A stretch of 64,000 nt of DNA from Mycolicibacterium malmesburyense (GTDB lineage Bacteria > Actinomycetota > Actinomycetes > Mycobacteriales > Mycobacteriaceae): assembly GCF_001050015.1 (NCBI RefSeq), contig NZ_CVTB01000210.1, positions 4,091 to 68,090 on the forward strand, read 5' to 3'. Positions within the stretch are counted from its first letter, which is position 1; each line of letters begins with the position of its first letter. The notes under the pieces were generated by a model. That model saw only the letters and a program-made list of their open reading frames with translations, was not told the DNA's origin and did not search any database. Made by a program: the position numbers and the translations under genes. Below are positions 1 to 8,675 of the stretch, one piece after another.

Positions 1-123
1 TCCGATCGCTTCCTTGCTCTCGGCGAGCACCGTGGCGTGGTCGGCCGACCACACCACCGATCCGTATCCCGCCGGGCCGGGATTGCCACGCGAACCACCG
101 TCCGCCTCAACGATCACCTTCAC
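1..123 (-). CDS. Bifunctional RNase H/acid phosphatase, N-terminal fragment
   Basis: The first 41 codons of a gene that runs off the left edge. The reading from a GTG at 123 gives VKVIVEADGGSRGNPGPAGY, the first strand of an RNase HI fold with its metal-binding Asp (EADGGSRGNPGPAGYG). In mycobacteria this domain is normally fused to a C-terminal histidine-phosphatase (CobC-like) domain (Rv2228c type); that half is outside the window, so the fusion is inferred from context. The GTG overlaps the TGA of the zinc-ribbon gene upstream by 4 bp (GTGA), so the two are translationally coupled. RNase H removes RNA from RNA-DNA hybrids. Confidence 0.9.
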   Translation of the reverse strand, partial: MKVIVEADGGSRGNPGPAGYGSVVWSADHATVLAESKEAIG

Positions 124-857
124 GCGCCAGACCCCTTGACCCGCAACAAGATCGCGCCGCATTCGGGGCAGCGCAGCACCTCGTCGTCGGCCGCCGCGGA
201 GATCCGCGCCAGTTCACCCTTGTCGATCTCGATCCGGCACGCTCCGCATCGGCGGCCCTGTAGCTGACCGGCGCCCGCGCCGCCGCGGGCACGCTGCCGT
301 TCATAGAGTGCGATCAAATCGGGGTCGAGCGCCGCGACCAGTTCGTCGCGGCGCGAAACGCTCTGATGGCGCTGCTGATCCAGCTCGGCACGCACCTCGT
401 CGACCGCGGTCTGCGCGACACCCAGATCATGCTGCAGTTCGTCGATCTTGGTGAGCGCCTCCTGCTGGTCGCGCTGCAATTCCTCGCGCCGCTCCATCAC
501 CTCGAGCTGTGAATCCTCCAACGCGGACTGCCTGCGCTCCAACGTGTCGAGCTCGTGCTGCAATTCGGTCAGCTGTTTGGCGTCGACCGAGCCGTCCGCG
601 AGCAACTTGCGGTCACGCTCCTCGCGCCGGCGCACCGAGTCGATCTCGGATTCGAACTTGGCGATCTGCGCGTCCAGATCCTCGATGGCGATCTGCAGTG
701 CGGCCAGCCGGTCGTTGGCCTCCCGGTGCGCGGCCTGGACCTCCTCCAGCCGTTGCTGTTCGGCGAGGTTCTTCACCCGATGCTCCAGCCTCGCCAGGGC
801 GGCGTCGAGCTCGGCGACCTCGAGCAACGACTGTTGTTTCGCTACTTCAGCTTTCAT
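120..857 (-). CDS. Coiled-coil zinc-ribbon protein (Rv2229c/CT398 type)
   Basis: A 245-residue protein. Roughly residues 5-190 are a long heptad-rich coiled coil full of Glu, Arg, Leu and Gln, and the C-terminus carries a four-Cys zinc ribbon (CGAC about 35 residues from the end, then CPEC). This is the architecture of the C4-type zinc-ribbon family found next to nif3 in many bacteria; its molecular role is not established, and nucleic-acid or RNase H partnership is only an inference from its neighbours. I chose the ATG at 857 (MKAEVAKQQ) because it sits 2 bp after the nif3 stop; the longer open frame upstream lies inside nif3. It overlaps the RNase H start by 4 bp. Confidence 0.88.
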   Translation of the reverse strand: MKAEVAKQQSLLEVAELDAALARLEHRVKNLAEQQRLEEVQAAHREANDRLAALQIAIEDLDAQIAKFESEIDSVRRREERDRKLLADGSVDAKQLTELQHELDTLERRQSALEDSQLEVMERREELQRDQQEALTKIDELQHDLGVAQTAVDEVRAELDQQRHQSVSRRDELVAALDPDLIALYERQRARGGAGAGQLQGRRCGACRIEIDKGELARISAAADDEVLRCPECGAILLRVKGSGA

Positions 858-859
858 TC

Positions 860-1978
860 TCAACTCTCGACATTCCATGGATCGGTGCGCACGTCCGAGA
901 CCCGCACGGGCAGCGCATCGCCGAAGTGGGCGCGCAGCAGGTGGGCGGCTTGGCGACACCAGGGGTATTCGCTGGCCCAGTGCGCCACGTCGACGAGCGC
1001 GACCTCGGAGGCGCGCGAGTGTTCGTCGGCGGGATGATGCCGCAGATCCGCCGTCACGTACGCATCGACGCCGGTGCGGGCGACGGTGCCGAGCAGTGAG
1101 TCCCCCGCCCCGCCGCACACCGCAACCCGTGACACCGTCGCCGAGGGATCACCGGAGGCGCGCACACCCCACGTGGTGACGGGCAGCGCCCGACGCACGC
1201 GGGAGACGAAAGCCGACAACGGTTCCGGCCGGTCCAGCACACCGATCCGCCCGAGCCCGGCATCACCCGGGATGGGCGCGAGCGCGAAGACGTCGAACGC
1301 GGGTTCCTCGTACGGGTGCGCGCCCCGCAGCGCGGCGAGCACGGAACCGCGCAACCGCGCGGGGGCGATCATCTCCACCCGGTCCTCGGCGACGCGTTCG
1401 ACGGACCCGACGCTGCCGATTGCGGGCGACGCACCATCGTGCGGCAGGAACTGGCCCGTGCCGGACGTGGTCCAGCAGCAGTGTGAGTACTCGCCGATGC
1501 GGCCGGCGCCCGCGGCGAACATTGCCTCGCGCACCGCCTCGGAGTTCTCGGCGGGCACGAAGACGACCCACTTGTCGAGGTCCTGTGCGGCACCGGCCGG
1601 GGCGAGGACCTCCTCGACACTCAGCCCGAGCGTCTCGGCCAGCGCGTCGGAGACACCCGGCGACGCCGTATCGGCGTTGGTGTGCGCGGTGAACAGCGCC
1701 CGTCCGCTGCGGATCAGCCGGTGGATCAGGGCGCCCTTGGCGGTGCTGGCCGCCACGGTGTCGACCCCGCGCAACAGCAGCGGGTGGTGGGCCAGCAGCA
1801 GGCCGCGGTCGGGCACCTCGTCGACGACGGCGGATGTGGCGTCGACGGCAACGGTGACCGTCTCGACGGTCTCCGACGGATCCCCGCAGACCAGGCCGAC
1901 CGAATCCCAGTCCTGTGCCAACGACGGCGGGTATGCCGCGTCCAGGACGTCGATGATGTCCGCGAGCTGGGCGCTCAT
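860..1978 (-). CDS. Nif3-like dinuclear metal centre protein
   Basis: A 372-residue member of the Nif3/YbgI family (annotated in databases as GTP cyclohydrolase 1 type 2 homologue). The N-terminus ([20 protein letters not shown], then [12 protein letters not shown]) and the [10 protein letters not shown] segment near residue 80, together with the C-terminal TADLRHH and [11 protein letters not shown] stretches, supply the His/Asp ligands typical of the dinuclear metal site. The middle part (about residues 130-240) holds the PII-like insert seen in long actinobacterial members. The biochemical role of the family is unproven. The ATG at 1978 overlaps the cobC stop (ATGA), so it is the second gene of a cobC-nif3-zinc ribbon-RNase H run. 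Confidence 0.9.
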   Translation of the reverse strand: MSAQLADIIDVLDAAYPPSLAQDWDSVGLVCGDPSETVETVTVAVDATSAVVDEVPDRGLLLAHHPLLLRGVDTVAASTAKGALIHRLIRSGRALFTAHTNADTASPGVSDALAETLGLSVEEVLAPAGAAQDLDKWVVFVPAENSEAVREAMFAAGAGRIGEYSHCCWTTSGTGQFLPHDGASPAIGSVGSVERVAEDRVEMIAPARLRGSVLAALRGAHPYEEPAFDVFALAPIPGDAGLGRIGVLDRPEPLSAFVSRVRRALPVTTWGVRASGDPSATVSRVAVCGGAGDSLLGTVARTGVDAYVTADLRHHPADEHSRASEVALVDVAHWASEYPWCRQAAHLLRAHFGDALPVRVSDVRTDPWNVES

Positions 1979-2997
1979 CGCAGCACCTCGGTCATCGCCT
2001 CGACCAGCACCGGCCACTCGGGACGCACCGCGGCGCGCAGGAACTGGCCGTCGAGCCCGACGAAGGTGTCGCAGCGACGCACGGCAATATTCTTGCGGTC
2101 CAGGTGTTTACGCATCAGCTCGGCATCCGGAACGGAAAACAGGACGAAGGGGGCCGAACCGGGGACGACATGCACGCCGATGCTAGTCAATCCGGCCACC
2201 ATCTCCGCGCGCACCTCGGTCAGCCCTCGGGCGGCCTGCTCGGCCTCGGCCACCGCCTCGGGCGCGCTGCACGCGGCGATGGCCTCCAGTTGCAGCGTGC
2301 CGAGGGCCCAGTGTGGCTGTCGCGCCGTCAACCGCGCCAGCACGTCGGGCGCGCCGAGGGCGTAGCCGACCCGCAGCCCCGCAAGCGCCCACGTCTTGGT
2401 CAGGCTGCGCAGGACGACGACGTCGGGCAGCCCCTCGGCGGCCAGCGATCCGGGCTCGCCGGGGATGGCGTCGGCGAAGGCCTCGTCCACCACCACAATG
2501 CGGCCGGGCCGGCGCAGGGCGACCACCTGGTCGCGGGTGTGCAGCACGCCGGTCGGGTTGGTCGGATTGCCCACGACGACGAGGTCGGCGTCGTCGGGGA
2601 CGGCGTCCGCGGTCAGGGTGTACGGCGGTTCGAGCACCACGTGCGTGAAGGGCACCCCGGCCGCGGCCAGTGCGGCCTCCGGTTCGGTGAACGACGGCGC
2701 GATCAGCGCGGCCCGTCCCGGCCGCAGGTCGGCCAGCCGGGCGAAGCCCTCGGCCGCACCCGCGAGCAAGGTCACCTCGTCGGCGGTGCGGCCGTGCCGT
2801 CGGGCGACCGCGCCGAGCGCCCTCTGCTCATCGGCGGCGCCGGGATACCGGCCCAACTCACCCAGCCGGGCCGCTAGGCGGTCGACCAGCCAGGACGGTG
2901 GCGAATCCGCGCGGACGTTGACGGCGAAGTCCAGCATTCCGGGGGCGACGGCCTGGTCGCCGTGATAGCGCGCGGCCGCGCGCGATGGACTCGCCAC
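1975..2997 (-). CDS. cobC: CobC-like PLP-dependent aminotransferase
   Basis: A 340-residue fold-type I PLP enzyme of the histidinol-phosphate/threonine-phosphate decarboxylase group (Rv2231c type). Visible landmarks are NPTNPTG near residue 145, VVDEAFAD near residue 170 and the Schiff-base lysine in [20 protein letters not shown] near residue 200. In cobalamin synthesis CobC/CobD-type enzymes supply the aminopropanol arm; the nearby cbiB/cobD gene supports that role. Some mycobacterial homologues are discussed as aromatic or histidinol-phosphate aminotransferases, so substrate assignment is not certain. It starts 55 bp from the divergent ptkA gene and is the head of a four-gene minus-strand operon. 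Confidence 0.82.
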   Translation of the reverse strand: MASPSRAAARYHGDQAVAPGMLDFAVNVRADSPPSWLVDRLAARLGELGRYPGAADEQRALGAVARRHGRTADEVTLLAGAAEGFARLADLRPGRAALIAPSFTEPEAALAAAGVPFTHVVLEPPYTLTADAVPDDADLVVVGNPTNPTGVLHTRDQVVALRRPGRIVVVDEAFADAIPGEPGSLAAEGLPDVVVLRSLTKTWALAGLRVGYALGAPDVLARLTARQPHWALGTLQLEAIAACSAPEAVAEAEQAARGLTEVRAEMVAGLTSIGVHVVPGSAPFVLFSVPDAELMRKHLDRKNIAVRRCDTFVGLDGQFLRAAVRPEWPVLVEAMTEVLR

Positions 2998-3052
2998 AGC
3001 ACGACACTAGTGCGCCGACCGGCGGGGTTCTGCGATCGGGGAGAATGGACGC

Positions 3053-3745
3053 GTGACCGACACGCTGTCCACCGGGCCGGCCCCCACGACCGAGGCGACC
3101 CGCCCCGAACTGGTGATCTTCGACCTCGACGGCACCCTGACCGATTCGGCGCAGGGCATCGTCTCGAGCTTTCGCCATGCGCTGGGGTCCGTGGGCGCCG
3201 AGGTGCCCGAGGGCGACCTCGCCACGATGATCGTCGGCCCGCCGATGCACCACACGTTGCAGCGCCTCGGCCTCGGCGAGCGCACCGACGAGGCGATCGC
3301 GGCGTACCGCGCCGACTACGTCGACCGCGGCTGGGCCATGAACCGCGTCTTCGACGGGATTCCGGCGCTGCTGGCCGACCTGCGGGCGGCCGGGGTGCGA
3401 CTGGCCGTCGCCACCTCGAAGGCCGAGCCGACCGCCCAGCGGATCCTGGCCCACTTCGACCTCGCCAACTGCTTCGAGGTGATCGCCGGCGCGAGCGTCG
3501 ACGGCTCGCGCGCACGCAAGGTCGACGTCGTCGCCCACGCGCTGGCCCGGCTCGGCAGCGTGCCCGAGCGCACGCTCATGGTGGGCGACCGCTCCCACGA
3601 CGTCGAGGGCGCCGCCGCGCACGGCATCGACACCGTGGTCGTCGGGTGGGGTTACGGGGAGGGCGATTTCGACGAGCCCGACGCCGCGGCCCCGGCGGCA
3701 CACGTCGCCACCGTGGCGGACCTGCGTGAGGTGCTGGGTGTCTGA
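3053..3745 (+). CDS. ptkA: HAD-family protein, PtkA tyrosine kinase orthologue
   Basis: A 230-residue haloacid-dehalogenase fold protein. Motif I is FDLDGTLTDS at residues 23-32, a Lys-containing motif III region follows around residues 115-165, and motif IV is MVGDRSHDVEGA near residue 180. By position immediately before ptpA it corresponds to M. tuberculosis PtkA (Rv2232), an unusual tyrosine kinase reported to phosphorylate PtpA on the YY pair. The TB protein has a long disordered N-terminal extension; here only about 18 residues precede the HAD core. From sequence alone it could equally be a phosphoglycolate-type phosphatase. The GTG start has a GGGGAG ribosome site a little far upstream (11 nt). 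It overlaps ptpA by 8 bp. Confidence 0.82.
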   Translation: MTDTLSTGPAPTTEATRPELVIFDLDGTLTDSAQGIVSSFRHALGSVGAEVPEGDLATMIVGPPMHHTLQRLGLGERTDEAIAAYRADYVDRGWAMNRVFDGIPALLADLRAAGVRLAVATSKAEPTAQRILAHFDLANCFEVIAGASVDGSRARKVDVVAHALARLGSVPERTLMVGDRSHDVEGAAAHGIDTVVVGWGYGEGDFDEPDAAAPAAHVATVADLREVLGV

Positions 3746-4232
3746 GCTGCTGCACGTGACGTTCGTCTGCTCGGGCAACATCTGCCGGTCGCCGATGGCC
3801 GAGAAGATGTTCGCCCATCAGATCTCCGAACGTGGTCTCGGGCACGCGGTCCGGGTGACCAGCGCGGGCACCGGCGGCTGGCATGCCGGTGAGCCCGCCG
3901 ACCGCCGGGCCACGCACGTGCTGCGCGAGCACGGGTACCCGACCGCGCACCGCGCCGCACAGGTCAATGATGACCACATGTCCGCCGACCTGGTGATCGC
4001 GCTGGGCCGCAACCACGTTCGGATGCTCAAGGATCTGGGCGTGCCCGCCGAACGGATCCGGATGCTCCGGTCGTTCGACCCGCGATCAGGCGCACATCCG
4101 CTGGATGTCGAGGACCCCTACTACGGCGAACATTCCGACTTCGAGGACGTGTTCGCGGTCATCGAGACGTCGCTGCCCGGTCTGCACCAATGGGTCGACG
4201 AGCAACTCGCCGGCAGGGGGATCGCCAGCTGA
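3738..4232 (+). CDS. ptpA: Low-molecular-weight protein tyrosine phosphatase PtpA
   Basis: A 164-residue low-molecular-weight phosphotyrosine phosphatase. The catalytic P-loop is C11-SGNIC-R17-S (CX5RS) at the N-terminus and the general acid is D126 in LDVEDPYYG. The adjacent Y128-Y129 pair is conserved; in M. tuberculosis PtpA these are the residues phosphorylated by PtkA. The GTG at 3738 gives VSELLHVTFVC, matching the expected N-terminus; the in-frame GTG at 3726 would add four residues inside ptkA. In pathogens PtpA is exported and blocks phagosome maturation; in an environmental species its substrate is unknown. It is coupled to ptkA (8-bp overlap) and to the SURF1 gene (1-bp TGATG overlap). 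Confidence 0.93.
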   Translation: MSELLHVTFVCSGNICRSPMAEKMFAHQISERGLGHAVRVTSAGTGGWHAGEPADRRATHVLREHGYPTAHRAAQVNDDHMSADLVIALGRNHVRMLKDLGVPAERIRMLRSFDPRSGAHPLDVEDPYYGEHSDFEDVFAVIETSLPGLHQWVDEQLAGRGIAS

Positions 4233-5059
4233 TGCGCCGGTGGACGTTCCTGCTGCGGCCGTCGTGGCTGGCATTGTTCGTCGTGGTGGCGGGCTTCGCG
4301 TACCTGTGCTTCACGGTGCTCGCGCCGTGGCAGCTGGGCAAGAACACCAAGACGTCGCGGGAGAACGCACAGATCTCGCATTCGTTGACGGCCGAGCCCG
4401 TCCCGGTGACGGAGCTTCTGCCGGAACAGGATTCGGCGGCACCGGACGATCAGTGGCGACGAGTCACCGCGACCGGGCGTTATCTGCCCGAGGGCCAGGT
4501 GCTCGCGCGGTTGCGCATGGTCGAGGGGGAACCCGCGTTCGAGGTGCTGGTGCCGTTCGCCGTCGACGGCGGGCCGACGGTCCTCGTCGACCGCGGATAC
4601 GTCCGCCCGATCGAGGCGTCGGGCGTGCCCGAGATTCCGCCGGTGCCGGGCGGCACGGTGACCGTCGCCGCGCGGCTGCGCGACTCCGAGGGAGTGGCCC
4701 AGGGCAAGGAGCCGTTCCGCGCGGACGGCTTCCAGCAGGTGTACTCGATCAACACCGGCCAGATCGCCTCGCTCACCGGCATCCCGCTGGCCGGGTCGTA
4801 TCTGCAGTTGGAATCCGATCAGCCCGGCGGTCTCGGGGCGATCCCGCTGCCGCACCTCGACGCCGGACCGTTCCTGTCCTACGGCATCCAGTGGATCGCG
4901 TTCGGCATCATCGCGCCGATCGGGCTGGGCTACTTCATCTACGCCGAGTTGCGCCAGCGCAGGCTCGAGAAGGCGGCGAAGGAGGCGGCGCAGGCGAAGC
5001 CCGACGCCCCGCTCAGCACGGAGGCCAAGCTCGCCGATCGCTACGGCCGACGGCGCTGA
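4232..5059 (+). CDS. SURF1-family cytochrome oxidase biogenesis protein
   Basis: A 275-residue SURF1-like protein (Rv2235 type). It has the characteristic two membrane segments, one at about residues 8-28 (FLLRPSWLALFVVVAGFAYL) and one near residues 220-242 (SYGIQWIAFGIIAPIGLGYF), enclosing a soluble extracytoplasmic domain with the family motif FEVLVPFAVDGGPTVLVDRG. SURF1 proteins assist assembly of the aa3 cytochrome c oxidase, probably at haem a insertion. The ATG at 4232 overlaps the ptpA stop by one base. The 3' end overlaps the convergent cobD gene by 47 bp. The C-terminal 40 residues are charged and cytoplasmic. Confidence 0.92.
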   Translation: MRRWTFLLRPSWLALFVVVAGFAYLCFTVLAPWQLGKNTKTSRENAQISHSLTAEPVPVTELLPEQDSAAPDDQWRRVTATGRYLPEGQVLARLRMVEGEPAFEVLVPFAVDGGPTVLVDRGYVRPIEASGVPEIPPVPGGTVTVAARLRDSEGVAQGKEPFRADGFQQVYSINTGQIASLTGIPLAGSYLQLESDQPGGLGAIPLPHLDAGPFLSYGIQWIAFGIIAPIGLGYFIYAELRQRRLEKAAKEAAQAKPDAPLSTEAKLADRYGRRR

Positions 5060-5987
5060 GCCCGAGCGCGGCCCCGGCCGCGGCCACCTGAATCGCCCGC
5101 GACAAACGCACTGCTCGACGCAGATCGGCCACCCTCGGCGGCGGGCCGTCACCGAGCGTGGGACGGATCTCGAGTTCGTGGGCGTACTGGGTGGGCCCGC
5201 CGAGCCGCACGCCCAATGCCCCCGCGAAGGCCGCCTCCGCCACACCGGCGTTCGGGCTGGGATGGCGGCGCGCATCGCGCTTCCACGCACGCAGGGCGGC
5301 GGCGGGTGAACCGCCGACCACGGGGGCGCACGCGACCACCAGCACCGCAGTCGCGCGGGCGGCGAGGTAGTTGGTGGCGTCATCGAAACGCGCTGCGGCC
5401 CAACCGAACCGGCGGTAACGAGAAGACTTGTGGCCGATCATCGCATCAAGGGTGTTCGCTCCGCGGTACACCAGAACGGCGGGAGCACCGCCGACCGCGG
5501 CCCACAGCAGCGGCGCCACGTGGGCGTCGGAGGTGTTCTCCGCGACGGACTCCAACGCCGCCCGCGCCAGGGCCGCCTCGTCGAGCACCGCGGGGTCGCG
5601 CCCGCACAGCGACGGAAGGAGCCGCCGGGCCGCGTCGGCGTCGCCGCGGTCCAGGTGGCGCGCCATCTCCTCTCCGGTACGGGCCAGGGAGGTGCCGCCG
5701 AGCGCGACGAAAACCGTCGCCGCCGTGGTGATCGCGGCAGGGGCGACCCCTCGGCGCAGCGCCGCCCGATCCGCCGCGATCCCGAGCAAAGCGAGCCCGC
5801 AGAGCAGCGCCGCGGTGTGCAGCGCACCGGCCGTGCGGGTGTCGGCGTAGGTGCGGCGTTCCAAAGCCGCTGCGGCACTGCCGAAGAGCGCGACGGGGTG
5901 TCCGCGCCGAGGGTCGCCGAACAACCGGTCCGCGGCACAACCGGCCGCGATCCCCGCCACGCGGGTGCGTGAGGTCGGCGCAAACAC
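5013..5987 (-). CDS. cobD: Adenosylcobinamide-phosphate synthase CobD/CbiB
   Basis: A 324-residue polytopic membrane protein of the CobD/CbiB family, which attaches aminopropanol (phosphate) to adenosylcobyric acid to give adenosylcobinamide (phosphate). Recognisable conserved stretches are [14 protein letters not shown] at the N-terminus, [21 protein letters not shown] in the middle, and the [21 protein letters not shown] segment, plus [19 protein letters not shown] near the end. The start is a GTG, 36 bp from the divergent MpaB-type gene. The 3' end overlaps the SURF1 gene tail-to-tail by 47 bp. Together with cobC it suggests at least partial cobalamin synthesis genes in this neighbourhood. 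Confidence 0.92.
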   Translation of the reverse strand: MFAPTSRTRVAGIAAGCAADRLFGDPRRGHPVALFGSAAAALERRTYADTRTAGALHTAALLCGLALLGIAADRAALRRGVAPAAITTAATVFVALGGTSLARTGEEMARHLDRGDADAARRLLPSLCGRDPAVLDEAALARAALESVAENTSDAHVAPLLWAAVGGAPAVLVYRGANTLDAMIGHKSSRYRRFGWAAARFDDATNYLAARATAVLVVACAPVVGGSPAAALRAWKRDARRHPSPNAGVAEAAFAGALGVRLGGPTQYAHELEIRPTLGDGPPPRVADLRRAVRLSRAIQVAAAGAALGLSAVGRSDRRAWPPC

Positions 5988-6023
5988 TTCGCGAGCGTCT
6001 CACAAGGTGATCTACTCGAACGC

Positions 6024-6851
6024 ATGAGGTTCGGACCACCGCGCCGCCCGACGCGCGTCATCGATCTGCTCAATCCCGCCGCCGTGCTGGCACCGGCGGC
6101 CAACGTGATCATGCAGTTGGCGTCGCCAGGAGTGGGCTACGGGGTGCTGGAGAGCCCGGTCGACAGCGGCAACGTCTACAAACATCCGTTCAAGCGGGCA
6201 CGCACCACCGGCACGTATCTGGCGGTCGCGACGATGGGCACCGAGAGCGACCGCCGGCTGATCCGCGAGGAGGTCGACCGCGTGCACGCGCTGGTGCGCT
6301 CGACCCCGTCAAGCCCGGTGTCGTACAAGGCGTTTGATCCCGGTTTGCAGCTGTGGGTGGCGGCCTGCCTGTACCGCTACTACATCGATCAACACGAGTT
6401 CCTGTACGGGCCGCTCGACGACGATTCGGCCGACGCGATCTACCAGGACGCCCGGAAGCTGGGCACCACCTTGCAGGTGCGCGAGGACATGTGGCCGCCA
6501 GATCGCGCCGCGTTCGACGAGTACTGGAAACGGTCGCTCGACGAACTGCGCATCGACGAACCGGTGCGTGCACACCTGCACGGGGTGGCCGCGATGGCGT
6601 TCCTGCCCGCGCCGCTGCGGCTGCTCGCCGGCCGGTTCAACCTGTTCGCGACGACGGGTTTCCTGCCCCACGAGTTCCGCGAGCACATGCGGCTGCCGTG
6701 GTCGGGGCGCCAGCAGCGCAGGTTCGAGGCGCTGCTGGCCGGGCTGCGCATCGTCGATCGCGTCGTTCCGCGCGAGGCCTGGATCCTCGGCTACCGGCTG
6801 TATCTGTGGGACATGCGGACCCGGGCACGCCTCGGCAGGCGAGTCGTGTGA
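6024..6851 (+). CDS. Oxygenase MpaB/DUF2236 family protein
   Basis: A 275-residue protein of the MpaB/Lcp-like DUF2236 family (Rv2237 type). These helical proteins bind haem b and the best known members cleave rubber (latex-clearing protein) or oxidise a mycophenolic-acid precursor; mycobacterial members have no assigned substrate. Landmarks are [25 protein letters not shown] near residue 18, [20 protein letters not shown] with a conserved His/Arg near residue 55, and [20 protein letters not shown] near residue 105. No signal peptide is seen. It is divergent from cobD and followed by remains of another gene. Confidence 0.85.
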   Translation: MRFGPPRRPTRVIDLLNPAAVLAPAANVIMQLASPGVGYGVLESPVDSGNVYKHPFKRARTTGTYLAVATMGTESDRRLIREEVDRVHALVRSTPSSPVSYKAFDPGLQLWVAACLYRYYIDQHEFLYGPLDDDSADAIYQDARKLGTTLQVREDMWPPDRAAFDEYWKRSLDELRIDEPVRAHLHGVAAMAFLPAPLRLLAGRFNLFATTGFLPHEFREHMRLPWSGRQQRRFEALLAGLRIVDRVVPREAWILGYRLYLWDMRTRARLGRRVV

Positions 6852-6873
6852 ACCGACCAGAATTAGAGGAACC

Positions 6874-6990
6874 ATGGGGAAGAGCCGGTCCTCGCACGGG
6901 GACATCGTCGATGCGCCGTACGGCTCGGGACTGAGCTTCCGCGACCCCGACGGGATCGCGCTGGAGTTCTTCGCGCCGCCGAGCAACCGC
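6874..6990 (+). pseudogene. Glyoxalase/VOC-family gene remnant
   Basis: In the gap between the MpaB-type gene and putP, one frame from an ATG at 6874 reads about 39 residues that look like the C-terminal beta strand pair of a vicinal-oxygen-chelate protein: HGDIVDAPYGSGLSF then RDPDGIALEFFAPPS. The FRDPDGIALEFF motif with its metal-ligand Glu is typical. Nothing corresponding to the first 80-100 residues of a VOC domain is present upstream, where the MpaB-type gene ends at 6851, and downstream the frame runs antisense into putP with no family similarity. It is best read as a 5'-truncated relic. An AG-rich stretch (agaggaacc) lies before the ATG, so translation of a short peptide is possible. 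Confidence 0.6.
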
Positions 6991-6991
6991 C

Positions 6992-8491
6992 TCAGGCCGA
7001 CGCCTCGGTCGCGTGTGCCTTCTCGGCCATCTCGGAGAATTCGGACTGGATCTCGTCGTCCTCGCGGGCGGTCATGAGCGATACGGCCACGGCGACGACG
7101 AGGCATGCGACGAATCCGGGAACGATCTCGTACATCGCGCTCGACAGCGCCTCCGTCTGACCCCAGACCCCGACCACCACGGCGCCGGCGATCATGCCCG
7201 CGATCGCGCCCGCCGACGTGAGCCTGCGCCAGAACAGCGAGAGGATGATCAGCGGGCCGAACGCGGCGCCGAAGCCGGCCCACGCGAAGCCGACGAGATC
7301 GAGGATCGTGTCATCCGGGTCGAGCGCCAGCAGGACCGCCACCACCGCGACCGTCAGCACCCCGAGTCGGCCGAAGGCGACCAGCCGCTTCTGACTGGCC
7401 TCTTTGCCGAAGGCCCGGTAGATGTCCTCGACCAGCGCCGACGAGCACACGATGAGCTGCGACGAGATCGTCGACATGATGGCCGCCAGCACCGCGGCGA
7501 GCACGACGCCTGCGACGAAGGGGTGGAACATCACCTGCGCCAGGCGCAGGAACACGGTCTCGGGATTGTCCAGCGTCACGCCCTCGCGGAAGAAGTACGC
7601 CAAGCCCGCGAAGCCGGTCGCGATCGCGCCCGCGGAGCTGAGGACCATCCAGCTGATGCCGATGCGGCGCCCGGCCTTCGCGTCGGCCGATGAGCGCATC
7701 GCCATGAACCGGACGATGATGTGCGGTTGCCCGAAGTAGCCGAGGCCCCAGGCCGCCGCCGACACGATGGCGAGGAAACTCCCGCCGAAGAACAGTGACG
7801 TGCGGTGGATTTCGTCACCTGGATTGGCGGCGTTGTGGGCGGAGTCGGCGGCCTGAACCAAATCGACCACCTCACCCGGCCCGCCGGCGGCGATGATCGC
7901 GGCGACGGGGATCACGACGAGCGCCGCCAACATCAGCAGCCCCTGCGCGACGTCGGTGAGCGAGGCTCCCAGGAAACCGCCGAACAGCGTGTAGCACAGC
8001 GTGACTCCGGCGACCACCAGCATGCCCGTCAGGTACGACGAGTCGAACGACGACTCGAAGAACACGCCACCGGCGACCATGCCCGACGACACGTAGAACG
8101 TGAAGAAGACCAGGATGATCGTGCCCGCCGAGATCCGCAGGACGTGCGATTTGTCGCGCAACCGGTTCTCGAAGAAGCTCGGCACGGTGATCGAGTTGTT
8201 GGCGATCTCGGTGTATGCCCGCAGCCGCGGTGCGACGAACTTCCAGTTGAGCCAGGCCCCGACCACCAGCCCGATCACGATCCACGACTCGACCAGACCG
8301 GAGGCGTAGATCGCGCCGGGCACGCCCAGCAGCAGCCATCCGGACATGTCGGAGGCGCCCGCCGACAGCGCGGCGACGGCCGGGGGAAGCCTGCGCCCGC
8401 CGAGCATGTAGTCGTCGAGGTCGCTGGTTCGGCGAAAAGCGTAGAAGCCGATCGCGAGCATCACGGCGAAGTACAGGCCGATCGCCACCAT
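6992..8491 (-). CDS. putP: Sodium/proline symporter
   Basis: A 499-residue sodium:solute symporter of the PutP branch with about 13 membrane helices. Family markers are FYAFRRTSDLDDYMLGGRRL near the N-terminus, LSAGASDMSGWLLLGVPGA (the Na+-site SDMSG motif of TM2), the GGFLGASLTDVAQG loop and GYFGQPHIIVRFMA. It imports L-proline with Na+ for osmoprotection or as nitrogen source. The annotated start (ATG 8491) begins directly at the first helix; an in-frame ATA seven codons upstream would give ISDTAFQMVAIGLYF, closer to the usual N-terminus, but ATA is a very rare start. The gene ends against the VOC relic. Confidence 0.93.
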   Translation of the reverse strand: MVAIGLYFAVMLAIGFYAFRRTSDLDDYMLGGRRLPPAVAALSAGASDMSGWLLLGVPGAIYASGLVESWIVIGLVVGAWLNWKFVAPRLRAYTEIANNSITVPSFFENRLRDKSHVLRISAGTIILVFFTFYVSSGMVAGGVFFESSFDSSYLTGMLVVAGVTLCYTLFGGFLGASLTDVAQGLLMLAALVVIPVAAIIAAGGPGEVVDLVQAADSAHNAANPGDEIHRTSLFFGGSFLAIVSAAAWGLGYFGQPHIIVRFMAMRSSADAKAGRRIGISWMVLSSAGAIATGFAGLAYFFREGVTLDNPETVFLRLAQVMFHPFVAGVVLAAVLAAIMSTISSQLIVCSSALVEDIYRAFGKEASQKRLVAFGRLGVLTVAVVAVLLALDPDDTILDLVGFAWAGFGAAFGPLIILSLFWRRLTSAGAIAGMIAGAVVVGVWGQTEALSSAMYEIVPGFVACLVVAVAVSLMTAREDDEIQSEFSEMAEKAHATEASA

Positions 8492-8559
8492 CTGAAACGC
8501 GGTGTCAGATATGGGTTTTCTCGTTCCGTCGAAGGGACCTGCTGGTCATTCGATGGTAG

Positions 8560-8631
8560 TGGGCGCGGACGGTATCGAACCGCCGACCGCTGGTGTGTAA
8601 AACCAGAGCTCTACCACTGAGCTACGCGCCC
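8560..8631 (-). tRNA. tRNA-Val (anticodon TAC)
   Basis: On the minus strand the sequence folds into a full cloverleaf: acceptor GGGCGCG/CGCGCCC, D arm GCTC-AGTGGTA-GAGC, anticodon stem CTGGT/ACCAG with loop TTTACAC (anticodon TAC), and T arm GGCGG-TTCGATA-CCGTC. The discriminator base is A and no CCA is encoded. The gene is single, lying between ahpE and putP, which are both on the same strand. Confidence 0.95.
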
Positions 8632-8675
8632 TTGCAGGGCAAGCTACACGGCGATGACCTGCGACGGGAAATTCG

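Noticed and set aside
860..1118. Longer start for the zinc-ribbon gene at 1118
   Set aside because: The added 87 residues are Arg-rich, lie inside nif3 in another frame, and the ATG at 857 gives the family N-terminus 2 bp after the nif3 stop.
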